From NCBI RefSeq assembly GCF_001427605.1, contig NZ_LMGZ01000008.1, positions 25,855-89,854 of the forward strand: 64,000 nucleotides of DNA, in the 5' to 3' direction. This document shows, piece after piece, positions 7,815-15,944 of the stretch. Position numbers and translations under genes: made by a program. The notes under the pieces are model-generated. The model worked only from the letters and a program-made list of their open reading frames with translations. It was not told where the DNA came from and made no database searches. How positions within the stretch are numbered: the stretch's first letter is position 1; each line of letters begins with the position of its first letter. The DNA comes from Devosia sp. Root635. Lineage in GTDB: Bacteria > Pseudomonadota > Alphaproteobacteria > Rhizobiales > Devosiaceae.

Positions 7815-9320
7815 TTACGCTTCTTCCTCGAAGGCAGCCTTTCGGCCCTTGCGGATTTGCGGCAGCAGGATGACCAGGCACATGGCCGCGGCGATGGAGA
7901 GCATCGCGACCGAGAGCGGGCTGTGCCAGAAGATGGAGAGGTCGCCCCTGGAAAGCAGGAGCGACCTGCGGAAATGCTCCTCCATCAATGGCCCCAGGAT
8001 GAAGCCCAGCAACAAGGGGGCGGCCTCGGCACGCATGCGCCAGAACAGGCAACCCAGGACGGTAAAGCCCGCGGCGAAATAGATCGGCACCACATTGTTG
8101 TTGATGCTGAACAGGCCAACGCAGCAGACCACCAGGATGATCGGGAACAGCACCCAGTACTGGACCTGGATGAGCCGAACCCAGAGCGGAATGAGCGGCA
8201 GGTTGAGCACGACCAGCATGGCATTGCCGATCCACATCGATGCGATCAGCCCCCAGAACACCTCGGGGTTGGAAACCATGACGAAGGGGCCCGGCGCGAT
8301 GTTGTGCACCATCAGTGCGCCAATCATCAGTGCCATCACGCCATTGCTGGGAATGCCCAGCGTCAGCATGGGAATGAACGATGTCTGCGCGCCCGCATTA
8401 TTGGCCGCTTCGGGGCCAGCCAGGCCGGCGACGGCCCCCTGGCCGAACTCCTCGGGATGCCTCGACACACGTTTCTCGACTGCATAGGAGGCGAAGGACG
8501 AAATCATCGCGCCGCCGCCAGGCAGCAAGCCCAGCATCGATCCGATCGCCGTGCCTCGGATCACCGGGAAAACGGCCTGCCTGAATTCCTTTGCCGACAT
8601 CATGAGGTTGCGAAGCGATGGCGAGGCCACGTCACGCGCCTGGTTGCTTCGGATATTGGCGACAATGTCGGTGAAGGCGAAAAGCCCCATGGCCACAGCG
8701 ACGAATTCGATGCCTTCGGTCAGTGAGAACGATCCGAAGGTGAACCGATAGGTCCCGCTGTTCACGTCCGCCCCGACGAGGCCGAGGATCAGGCCGGTCA
8801 GCACCATCGCCACGCCCTTGATGAAGGAGCCGTGCGCGAGCAGGGTCGCTGCGGTCAGGCCCAGCACCATCATGGCGAAATATTCGACGGGGCCGAACAG
8901 GAATGCCACTTCCGCCAGGACCGGCGAGAAGGCGGCGATCAGCAGGGTGGCGACCGTTCCGGCGAAGAACGACCCCAGCGCGGCAATCGCCAGCGCCGCA
9001 CCTGCGCGCCCCTTTCGCGCCATCTGATGGCCATCCAGGCAGGACACCACCGAGGAGGATTCACCAGGCAGGTTGACGAGGATGGCGGTTGTCGAACCAC
9101 CATATTGCGCGCCGTAATAGATGCCCGCGATCATGATGAGGCCGGATACGGGCTCCAAAGCGTAGGTGAGCGGCAGGAGCATCGCGATTGTCGCCAGCGG
9201 CCCGAGGCCGGGCAACATGCCGATCGCGGTACCGACAAGGACGCCAATGAAGCAGAAGGTCAGGTTGTGCAGCGACAGCGCCGCCTGGAAACCGATATCC
9301 AGATTGGTCAGCAGATCCAT
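7815..9320 (-). CDS. tctA: Tripartite tricarboxylate transporter large permease TctA
   Basis: A 501-residue integral membrane protein of the TctA family. The conserved N-terminal block LVGTAIGMLPGLGPLATIAM and the repeat GTAIGSMLGLLPGGGAMISS near the middle are the two symmetric substrate-binding motifs of the family. About twelve membrane segments. With TctB and the periplasmic TctC it forms a sodium- or proton-driven, binding-protein-dependent carboxylate importer. The gene starts three bases after the tctB stop. Confidence 0.93.
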   Translation of the reverse strand: MDLLTNLDIGFQAALSLHNLTFCFIGVLVGTAIGMLPGLGPLATIAMLLPLTYALEPVSGLIMIAGIYYGAQYGGSTTAILVNLPGESSSVVSCLDGHQMARKGRAGAALAIAALGSFFAGTVATLLIAAFSPVLAEVAFLFGPVEYFAMMVLGLTAATLLAHGSFIKGVAMVLTGLILGLVGADVNSGTYRFTFGSFSLTEGIEFVAVAMGLFAFTDIVANIRSNQARDVASPSLRNLMMSAKEFRQAVFPVIRGTAIGSMLGLLPGGGAMISSFASYAVEKRVSRHPEEFGQGAVAGLAGPEAANNAGAQTSFIPMLTLGIPSNGVMALMIGALMVHNIAPGPFVMVSNPEVFWGLIASMWIGNAMLVVLNLPLIPLWVRLIQVQYWVLFPIILVVCCVGLFSINNNVVPIYFAAGFTVLGCLFWRMRAEAAPLLLGFILGPLMEEHFRRSLLLSRGDLSIFWHSPLSVAMLSIAAAMCLVILLPQIRKGRKAAFEEEA

Positions 9321-9323
9321 GGG

Positions 9324-9773
9324 TCAAACAGCCAGCAGCGGCACCGAAATGCCGAGGAAATAAACGAAGACGACATAGCAGAAGGCAAGCAGGCCCAGAC
9401 TCAACGCCACGGCGCGCTTCCAGGAAAAATGCTCGGACGCCCAAAGCGCGATGAAGACCTGCGCCACGATCGCCGCCGCCAGCCCGACCCTGACGAGGAG
9501 CACGGCGAAAGCCAGGATCGACAAGGAAATGAGAAGGGTCGGCACCAGCGGCAGCGAACGCGATTCCTCGCCCATGCCACTCAGGCCCGACAGCAGCATC
9601 ACCAGGCCCAGGATCGCCAGGATCGTGCCCAGCATGAAGGGAAACATGCCCGGCCCCATCATGGCGATGGTACCCAGGGGGTATTGCAGGGACAGTGCCG
9701 CGGTGAGCACGCCGAATCCCGTGAAGAACAGGCCGGCCTCCAGATCCGCGCGGCCGCTCGATTTTGAGAACAC
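9324..9773 (-). CDS. tctB: Tripartite tricarboxylate transporter small permease TctB
   Basis: A 149-residue protein with four predicted membrane helices, matching TctB in length and in the motif around MMGPGMFPFMLG. The start is GTG at 9773. It follows tctC by 62 bases that contain a strong stem-loop (9803-9830), an arrangement that usually lets the binding protein be made in excess over the membrane subunits. Confidence 0.87.
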   Translation of the reverse strand: MFSKSSGRADLEAGLFFTGFGVLTAALSLQYPLGTIAMMGPGMFPFMLGTILAILGLVMLLSGLSGMGEESRSLPLVPTLLISLSILAFAVLLVRVGLAAAIVAQVFIALWASEHFSWKRAVALSLGLLAFCYVVFVYFLGISVPLLAV

Positions 9774-9802
9774 TTGGATACCCCGGATTGCGGTTCAGAT
9801 AG

Positions 9803-9830
9803 TGTCGCCCGGACCCCGGCCCGGGCGACA
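9803..9830 (-). terminator. tctC-tctB intergenic stem-loop
   Basis: A perfect 10-bp stem, TGTCGCCCGG (9803-9812) pairing with CCGGGCGACA (9821-9830), with an 8-base loop. No U-tract follows on the minus strand, so it is more likely an mRNA-stabilising or attenuating hairpin than a full terminator. Confidence 0.7.
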
Positions 9831-9835
9831 GGCCT

Positions 9836-10807
9836 TTACTCAGGCTGAAGCCCAAGAGTCCCGATAATCGACCGGCTGGTTGACATTTCACGGGACAGAT
9901 AGGCCTTGGCCTCTTCAGCGGTGCTCGCAATGCCCTGAATGTTCTGGCCGGCCAGTCGATCCTTGACCTCCTGCTCGGAGAAGATCGCGGTCAGCCCCTC
10001 ATTCAGAGTGTCGGTGATATTTTCCGGTGTGCCCGGAGGCGCGATGAGCGCCAGCCAGTTCTGATATTCGAAACCGGGCAGCGTGTCGGCGATCGGCGGT
10101 ATCTGCTCCTCACCCAGCGGCACAGTCCCGCTCTGGGCGAAGAATTTCATCTTCCCGCTTTCCACGAAAGGGCGCACCGTCTCATATCCGGAGAAGACGA
10201 CATCGACGAACCCGCCCGCCACGGCGTTCAGGCTTTCGCCGGCCCCCTTGAAGGGAATGTCACGAATGTCAATGCCGGCCCTCTCGTTCAGCAGGCCGAG
10301 AACGAGCTGAGCGCCCGCGCCCCGACCTGGCGTGCCTGCCGTGAGCACGCCGGGATTGGCCTTGGCGTAGTCGATCAGTTCCTGCATGGTGTTGAACGGC
10401 AGATCGCTTCGCACAGCCAGAACATAGGGATAGGTCGTCAGGATGGATACCGGCACCAATTCTTCGGTATCGAAAGGCAGGTTTGCGTAGAGATACGGGT
10501 TGTTGGCTATGGCGCCGGTCACCACCATGAGCGTCTGGCCATCAGGTGCCGCCTCGGCCAACAGCGTAGTGCCGATGACCGCGTTGCTACCAGGATGGTT
10601 TTCCTTGATGATCGGCTGCCCCAGAATCTGACCCAGCTTGTCGGAAAATACAGCGGCCGCCGCGTCCGTACCGCCGCCTGGTGCATATGGGATGATGAGC
10701 TTGATCGGCCCGGTGGGGTAATCCTGCGCCGCCGCCGTTGCGATGGATGCGCCCGAAAAAGCGATGAGTGTCGTTGCCAGCGCCAAGGCGCGGTGTAAGC
10801 CCTTCAT
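9836..10807 (-). CDS. tctC: TctC-family periplasmic solute-binding protein
   Basis: A 323-residue extracytoplasmic receptor of the Bug/TctC family. It has a signal peptide of about 27 residues (LALATTLIAFSGASIATAAA), then DYPTGPIKLIIPYAPGGGTDAAA, the hallmark N-terminal block that contacts the ligand carboxylate. Family ligands include tricarboxylates, dicarboxylates and aromatic acids; the sequence does not say which. The start ATG has GGGAGGA seven bases upstream. It is the first gene of a leftward operon whose promoter overlaps a LacI-type operator. Confidence 0.92.
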   Translation of the reverse strand: MKGLHRALALATTLIAFSGASIATAAAQDYPTGPIKLIIPYAPGGGTDAAAAVFSDKLGQILGQPIIKENHPGSNAVIGTTLLAEAAPDGQTLMVVTGAIANNPYLYANLPFDTEELVPVSILTTYPYVLAVRSDLPFNTMQELIDYAKANPGVLTAGTPGRGAGAQLVLGLLNERAGIDIRDIPFKGAGESLNAVAGGFVDVVFSGYETVRPFVESGKMKFFAQSGTVPLGEEQIPPIADTLPGFEYQNWLALIAPPGTPENITDTLNEGLTAIFSEQEVKDRLAGQNIQGIASTAEEAKAYLSREMSTSRSIIGTLGLQPE

Positions 10808-10903
10808 GATGGTCCTCCCGTTGGATACATGCCGGATCCGCGATGCCGCGTCGATCCGCTGGCAGTTCGAAACGCTCCCTTTGTCCCTGCCTGCCGAGGA
10901 TGG

Positions 10904-10932
10904 ACTCTAGCGAAGCAGGACAACGTTGTCTA
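10904..10932 (-). promoter_or_regulatory. tct operon promoter with LacI-type operator
   Basis: Read on the minus strand there is a TAGACA (-35 like, 10932-10927), a 17-base spacer and TAGAGT (-10 like, 10909-10904). The 12-bp palindrome GACAACGTTGTC (10919-10930) covers the -35 and spacer. An identical palindrome occurs at 12167-12178. Perfect dyads with a central CG are characteristic of LacI/GalR-family operators, and the LacI-family gene starts 80 bases away, so repression of tctC is a strong inference. The promoter hexamers are a weaker reading. Confidence 0.75.
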
Positions 10933-11010
10933 TACTGTTTCGAGACGATCAAATCGTGCATGGTTCAAGCCGCCGCCCGGCCCGACGCGCGGGACTTGCG
11001 GCATACAGCA

Positions 11011-12120
11011 ATGAAGTGGACGACCGTACAGGTGGCTGGAGACAAGAGAACGAAGAACCCGACCCTCAACGACGTGGCGCAAAGTGCCGGCGTGTCGCTG
11101 GCCACGGCAGCCCGCGTGCTCCGCAAATCGAACTATCCGGTAGACGAAACCCTCAAGAACAAGGTGGAAGCCGCGGCGAAATTGCTGGGCTACGTGCCCA
11201 ATATGGTGGCCAGGCGCCTGCGGGGCGGCAAGCAGGGCGTGGTCGGGCTGATCATCGGGGACATGATGGACGCCCATTACGGCATTATCGCCGAGGCGGT
11301 GACCGAGCGCGCCGAAAGCGCGCACGGAAATTTCGCCATCGTCTGCAACATGCAGCGCGACCCCCTCCTCGAGATAAAATACCTGCACAGGCTGCTGGAA
11401 TATCGCGTCGACGGCATCATTCTGGCCGGCGGCGGGTTCGACCAATGGACGCATCATCAGGCCCTGACCGAAGCCATTGAAGAACTCAAACGCACCGGAA
11501 CCGCCGTTGCGTCACTGATGCCGAGGGGACTCGAAGTCCCCATATTCTCTGCGGATAATGAGGCAATCGGCATGACGGTCGCCAAATTCATCGTCGAAAA
11601 CGGACATTCCAAGATCGGCATCCTGCTTGGGCCGGCCCGCAACGAAATGACCAAGCTGCGCATGCAGGCCCTGACGAGCCACCTTTCCGGATGCGCGGTC
11701 GACTACGCGATCGCCAACATCGATTCGACGGCAGAGGCGGGCGCGATCGGCGCCGCGGAAATGCTGGCGCGCAACCCCGATTTCAGCGCCTTGATCTGCG
11801 GATCTGACGCCATCGCCTTCGGCGCGGTAAACCATCTCCGCGCCGAGGGAATCGACATTCCCGGACGCATATCGGTGATGGGCCTGGGCAATACCCGCCT
11901 GGCAACGCTGAGCTCGCCCCGACTGACCACCGTCGAGATGAATTTCGCCCAGGCGGGTAACGCGGCGCTGGATTTCATCATGTCGGAGGACGCTGCGTCG
12001 GGGCAATCGCCCGGCGAGATCATCCCACATTCCCTGGTCATCGGCGACTCTTTCGCCCGCATCGAGACGCCGGCCGGACCCGGTTCGGAGAGGGCCGAAA
12101 CGCCGCGCGCCACCGACTGA
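11011..12120 (+). CDS. LacI-family transcriptional regulator
   Basis: A 369-residue LacI/GalR-type regulator. The helix-turn-helix is NPTLNDVAQSAGVSLATAAR (about 15-34) followed by the hinge region ending [12 protein letters not shown]. The remaining 300 residues are a periplasmic-binding-protein-like effector domain (VVGLIIGDMMDAHYGII…, …ICGSDAIAFGAVNHLRAEGIDIP). The frame is open upstream into the operator region; the ATG at 11011 (MKWTTVQVAGDKR) fits family N-termini. It lies between the tct operon and the CoA-ligase operon and both carry its likely operator, so it probably represses both and is released by the imported acid or its CoA ester. Confidence 0.9.
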   Translation: MKWTTVQVAGDKRTKNPTLNDVAQSAGVSLATAARVLRKSNYPVDETLKNKVEAAAKLLGYVPNMVARRLRGGKQGVVGLIIGDMMDAHYGIIAEAVTERAESAHGNFAIVCNMQRDPLLEIKYLHRLLEYRVDGIILAGGGFDQWTHHQALTEAIEELKRTGTAVASLMPRGLEVPIFSADNEAIGMTVAKFIVENGHSKIGILLGPARNEMTKLRMQALTSHLSGCAVDYAIANIDSTAEAGAIGAAEMLARNPDFSALICGSDAIAFGAVNHLRAEGIDIPGRISVMGLGNTRLATLSSPRLTTVEMNFAQAGNAALDFIMSEDAASGQSPGEIIPHSLVIGDSFARIETPAGPGSERAETPRATD

Positions 12121-12134
12121 GAGCCGGGCGCCCC

Positions 12135-12179
12135 TTGACACCCGACGCGCCGCATCATAAACGCCAGACAACGTTGTCT
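12135..12179 (+). promoter_or_regulatory. Promoter and LacI-type operator of the acyl-CoA synthetase operon
   Basis: A consensus -35 TTGACA (12135-12140) is followed 15 bases later by CATAAA (12156-12161, -10 like). The 14-bp perfect palindrome AGACAACGTTGTCT (12166-12179) then sits where transcription would begin. Its core is identical to the operator at 10919-10930. A bound repressor here would block initiation directly. The site also argues against any start codon for the next gene before 12180. Confidence 0.8.
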
Positions 12180-12197
12180 ACGATCTTCAGAGCCAAC

Positions 12198-14330
12198 ATG
12201 ACCCACGCACGATCCGCCGGCCCCGCACTGCCATCACCCAAAGCCATTGCGGTGGTGGGAGCATCCGACATTGCCGGGGGCAACTACTACGGCGCCCGCA
12301 TCCTCGCCAACCTGGTGGAGGGCGGAACGAGCGCCCGGGTCTTCCCGGTAAACCCCCGGCTTGTAGGGACGCAGTTATACGATCGACCGGTCTTCGGGTC
12401 TCTCGGCGCCCTTCCCGAGGTGCCCGATCTCGTCTTCATCGTCACGCCGGCCAAATTCGTCCTTGATACGCTGGAAGAAGCAGCGACGCTCGGCGTCGCC
12501 AGTTGCGTGGTCGTCTCGGCGGAGGCTGGCAATGACGAGGAGCGCCGCGCATTCCGCGATCGGATCGCCCAGCTTGCCAAGTCATCGGGCATGCGGATCA
12601 TCGGGCCCAATTCGATGGGGCTGATGAATGGGCAGTTGAGCCTCAATGGAAGTTTCGCCTCCGGCACGGCCAGCGGCAAGGTACCCGCCGGCACCATGGC
12701 CTGCCTGTCGCAAAGCGGGGCCACCTTGTCGGCCATGCTGCAGTGGTTCGGCGAATCGTCCGTCGGCTTTTCCTGGCTGATCAGCACGGGCGACGAGAGT
12801 GCCACCCGGACCGAAGACCTGCTTCAGGCGATGGCGGACGATCCGGACGTGCAGTCCATCATGCTGTTCCTGGAAGGCGTTGCCGATGGCATCGCCTTCA
12901 GAAAAGCAGCCCTGAACGCGCGGCTTGCCGGCAAGCCGGTCATCCTGCTTCAGGTCGGGAAGTCCGCCAAGGGCCGGGAGGCTGTCGCCTCCCATACCGG
13001 GCGCGTTGCGGGGACACGCGAGGTCTTCACCGGCGTCGCGCGCGAAACCGGCATCATCGAGACGGAAAGTTTCGTGGAATTCTTCGGCACGGCCAAGGCG
13101 CTGTCGCAACACCCGCACAGGCGCGATGGCCTTGGGCGTGGCCGGCGGGCAGCCATGCTGACCGTTTCGGGCGGCGCCGCATCTTTGGGCGCCGACCAGA
13201 TCTATGCGATCGGCTGGGAGCTGCCGGAATTCTCGCCGGTCGGCCTCGAGGCGCTTGAGGCCGCGACCGGGCAGCATGGGCTGCGCAACCCGGCCGATAT
13301 CGGCGGCGTCTGGCGCGATCCGGAGAAAATCTCCCGCGCCATGTCCGCCCTGGCACAGGAAGCCGATATCGACACACTCTTCATCTCCCTGGGCGCGGGG
13401 GGCGTGTTCGGCGAGGCCGTGGGGCAGGCAATCGTGGCAGCGGCTGCCGACATCACGCAGGACGTCTTCGTCGCCTGGGTCGGCATGTCGGACAGCGTTT
13501 CCCGCATTCTCGATCAAGGCGGCATTCCGGCATTCGCCGACCTGCCGTTGGCGGTAAGGGCGGCCGAGGCGTGCGCACAGTTCAGCATGGACCAGGAGCG
13601 GGTGCAGGAGGCGACAGACCTGAGCGCCGCATTGTCCCGCCCCCTGGGCGATATCGCCATGAACCGCAGCGACGCGACCGGCCTGTGGACCGTCACCGAA
13701 ACGCTGGAAGAGCTGAGACAGGCCGGCCTGCCCTGCGCGGATTTCGCGGTCGTCGCGGGTCTCGACGCCGAACAGGTTGCCGCGCAGGCCGCCGAAATCG
13801 GTTTTCCGATCGTGCTCAAGCTCAGCTCGTCCGACCTGAATCACAAATCGGACGATGGCGGCGTCGCCGTGGGGCTGCGGGATGCGGCGGCGGTTGCCGA
13901 TGCGGTTGCCAAATTCACGGACATCGCCAATCGCAAGCGGCTCCGCAACGTCTCGGTCCTGATCCAGCGCATGGAGCGCGGGGCAGAAATCCTGGTCGGC
14001 ATCAAGCGGGATGCCTCGTTCGGCCCCGTGCTGGTGGTCGGGCTGGGCGGCACCCTGGCGGAACTCCATGGCGAGGTCGCCGCGACGGCATTGCCGACGA
14101 CACCAGCCGTGCTGAATGCGCTGCTGGAGCGGAACGATCGATTGAAGCTGATTCTTGCCGGCTACCGCGGTCAACCGGCGGCGGACCGCGATTCCCTGGT
14201 GTCGTTCCTGACGAAATTTTCGGAATGGGCGCTCAACCAGGGCCCCAGGCTGCAGGAGGTCGACCTGAACCCGGTCATGATATCGGGCGGTCGCATCTCC
14301 ATCGTCGATGCCCGCGCCATCTGGAACTGA
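12198..14330 (+). CDS. NDP-forming acyl-CoA synthetase (acetate-CoA ligase ADP-forming family)
   Basis: A 710-residue single-chain Acd-type acyl-CoA synthetase: acid + CoA + ATP to acyl-CoA + ADP + Pi through a phosphohistidine. Order of domains: CoA-binding Rossmann domain (AIAVVGASD, 16-24), succinyl-CoA-ligase-like domains with the phosphorylated His in SHTG (265-268), and a C-terminal ATP-grasp domain (FPIVLKLSSSDLNHKSD…) ending EVDLNPVMI. The Sphingobium feruloyl-CoA synthetase FerA belongs to this superfamily, so an aromatic or other unusual acid is possible. The frame is open to 12135, but the operator and -35 occupy that stretch; ATG 12198 is preferred. First gene of a four-gene operon. 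Confidence 0.87.
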   Translation: MTHARSAGPALPSPKAIAVVGASDIAGGNYYGARILANLVEGGTSARVFPVNPRLVGTQLYDRPVFGSLGALPEVPDLVFIVTPAKFVLDTLEEAATLGVASCVVVSAEAGNDEERRAFRDRIAQLAKSSGMRIIGPNSMGLMNGQLSLNGSFASGTASGKVPAGTMACLSQSGATLSAMLQWFGESSVGFSWLISTGDESATRTEDLLQAMADDPDVQSIMLFLEGVADGIAFRKAALNARLAGKPVILLQVGKSAKGREAVASHTGRVAGTREVFTGVARETGIIETESFVEFFGTAKALSQHPHRRDGLGRGRRAAMLTVSGGAASLGADQIYAIGWELPEFSPVGLEALEAATGQHGLRNPADIGGVWRDPEKISRAMSALAQEADIDTLFISLGAGGVFGEAVGQAIVAAAADITQDVFVAWVGMSDSVSRILDQGGIPAFADLPLAVRAAEACAQFSMDQERVQEATDLSAALSRPLGDIAMNRSDATGLWTVTETLEELRQAGLPCADFAVVAGLDAEQVAAQAAEIGFPIVLKLSSSDLNHKSDDGGVAVGLRDAAAVADAVAKFTDIANRKRLRNVSVLIQRMERGAEILVGIKRDASFGPVLVVGLGGTLAELHGEVAATALPTTPAVLNALLERNDRLKLILAGYRGQPAADRDSLVSFLTKFSEWALNQGPRLQEVDLNPVMISGGRISIVDARAIWN

Positions 14331-14355
14331 AGCGCTCAAAACAAGGAGGGACACT

Positions 14356-15498
14356 GTGCTCGGTGGAAGCCATACGGCCTCGATAACGGGGGTCGGCAAC
14401 ACGAAATACAGCAAGAAGGCGGATCGATCGGCGGGCCTGCTCGCGATCGACGCCGTGGTGAGCGCGGCGAAGGATGCGGGCATCGACCCGCAAGAGATCG
14501 ACGGCCTGATCCCCTATCCGGGGCATATCGGCGACGACGTCCTGCAGGCCGAGCTCGATCTCAAGCCACGGTTCAGGACCACTGTGGACATGGGCGGGTG
14601 CAGCGCCGTTTCGGCGCTGCGGATCGCTTCGCACGCCGTGGCGAGCGGGGCGGCCAGACACGTATTGCTCTTCCGGGGCCTCAAGGGGAGTTCCGGGTTG
14701 CGGAAGGCGGATCGCCCTTCATTTCTGCCGGGACAGCCGTTCAGGCGTCATCTTGAGCATGTGCATGGGTTGAACACGCCCGCCCAGCGCTACGCCCTGC
14801 TCTGCCAGCGCTACAAGCACGAGTATGGCCTCGACCGCCGCACGCTTGGCGAGATCGCGCTGGCCGCCCGCGCTCACGCCAACCTCAATCCGGATGCCCA
14901 GATGTATGGGCGGGACCTGACCATGGATGAGTACCTGGCCGGGCGCCTTATCTCGGACCCCTATACCCTGTTCGATTGTTGCCTCGAGACAGACGGCGCG
15001 AGCGCGGTCATCGTCTCGAAGCGCAACGAGGCGCGCGATATCCGCATCCTGTCGGTGGCCGAGGCGCAGGGCGTATCGCCCGACGACATCTCCAACCGGG
15101 AGCCCTTCCTCGATATCGGCCTCACCCAGGCCGCCAGCGATGTCTGGAATGAATTGGGGGTTGGCCCCGATGATATCGACGCGGCCATGATCTACGATTG
15201 TTTCACATTCGAAGTGCTGCATCAGCTTGAGGAAGCCGGCTTCGCCGGCCATGGCCAGGGCGCTGCCCTGATCGCCGATGGTGGCATTCGCCTGGGCGGC
15301 AAGCTGCCCGTCAATACCCATGGCGGCATGCTTTCGGAGGGCCATCAGGCCGGGCTTAACCACGTGATCGAAGCCGTGCGTCAGCTCCGCAGCGAATGCG
15401 GGCCGCGGCAAGTGGCGGATGCCAGGCTGATTGCCGTTTCGGGATGGGGGCAATTGGGCGACGGCAGTTTCGCCGTTCTTGGAGGGCAAAATGTTTGA
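14356..15498 (+). CDS. Thiolase-like protein (SCP2/lipid-transfer-type), DUF35 partner
   Basis: A 380-residue thiolase-fold protein. The nucleophile region is VDMGGCSAVSALRIA (Cys82); later blocks are IYDCFTFEVLHQLEEAGF and LPVNTHGGMLSEGHQAGL, retaining a His in the GHxxG block. The second catalytic Cys of true thiolases (CxGGGxG) is replaced by GWGQLGDG. This pattern, together with the adjoining DUF35 gene, resembles Ltp2-type retro-aldolases of steroid side-chain breakdown more than acetyl-CoA acetyltransferases. The start is GTG 14356 with AAGGAGG (14343-14349) seven bases upstream. It overlaps the next gene by 8 bases. Confidence 0.8.
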   Translation: MLGGSHTASITGVGNTKYSKKADRSAGLLAIDAVVSAAKDAGIDPQEIDGLIPYPGHIGDDVLQAELDLKPRFRTTVDMGGCSAVSALRIASHAVASGAARHVLLFRGLKGSSGLRKADRPSFLPGQPFRRHLEHVHGLNTPAQRYALLCQRYKHEYGLDRRTLGEIALAARAHANLNPDAQMYGRDLTMDEYLAGRLISDPYTLFDCCLETDGASAVIVSKRNEARDIRILSVAEAQGVSPDDISNREPFLDIGLTQAASDVWNELGVGPDDIDAAMIYDCFTFEVLHQLEEAGFAGHGQGAALIADGGIRLGGKLPVNTHGGMLSEGHQAGLNHVIEAVRQLRSECGPRQVADARLIAVSGWGQLGDGSFAVLGGQNV

Positions 15499-15925
15499 AC
15501 CGGAACTGATCCCGCTGCCGGACCTGTCGGACCCCAACTTCGTTCCCTTCTGGGAAGGCACCAGAGAGCACCAGCTCAGAATCCAGCAATGCGAAGACTG
15601 CGGCACGCACCGCTGGCCGCCGCGGACCACCTGTCGTCACTGCCGGTCGACCGCGGTGACATGGGTGCAGGTCGAGCCCAAAGGCCACGTCTATTCCTAT
15701 ACGATTGTCGGGCGTCCGACGACCAAGGGCTATGCCAACACGCCCTATGCTGTCGCCATCGTGGCGCTCGATACGCCGTCCAATGTCCGGATCATCGGTT
15801 CGGTTACCGGCATCGAGCCATCGCAACTGGTAATCGGCATGGCGCTGGAAGGCAGGTTCGTGCCGATCGGTCCGAACGGGGAAATAACGCTGATGCAGTG
15901 GGCGCCGGCAGGCACGCCGGCCTAG
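15491..15925 (+). CDS. DUF35 / OB-fold Zn-ribbon acyl-CoA-associated protein
   Basis: A 144-residue protein with an N-terminal rubredoxin-like zinc ribbon (Cys34, Cys37, Cys48, Cys51 in CEDC…CRHC) and a C-terminal OB-fold with the typical GHVYSYTIVGRP and TPYAVAIVALD segments. DUF35 proteins pair with thiolase-fold partners and are needed for their activity, as in Ltp2-DUF35 aldolases. The start ATG has GGAGGG five bases ahead, inside the end of the thiolase gene, so the two are translationally coupled. This fits a heteromeric complex. Confidence 0.88.
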   Translation: MFEPELIPLPDLSDPNFVPFWEGTREHQLRIQQCEDCGTHRWPPRTTCRHCRSTAVTWVQVEPKGHVYSYTIVGRPTTKGYANTPYAVAIVALDTPSNVRIIGSVTGIEPSQLVIGMALEGRFVPIGPNGEITLMQWAPAGTPA

Positions 15926-15944
15926 GCTACGGGAGAGGTATCAG

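Noticed and set aside
9781..9836. Full intrinsic terminator after tctC
   Set aside because: The stem is strong but no U-tract follows on the minus strand and tctB/tctA clearly belong to the same system.
12135..12197. Longer N-terminus of the acyl-CoA synthetase starting at 12135
   Set aside because: The would-be start codon is the first triplet of TTGACA, the likely -35, and the operator lies inside the extension.
12582..14483. 633-codon minus-strand frame opposite the acyl-CoA synthetase
   Set aside because: Antisense shadow of a gene with full domain structure and operon context.
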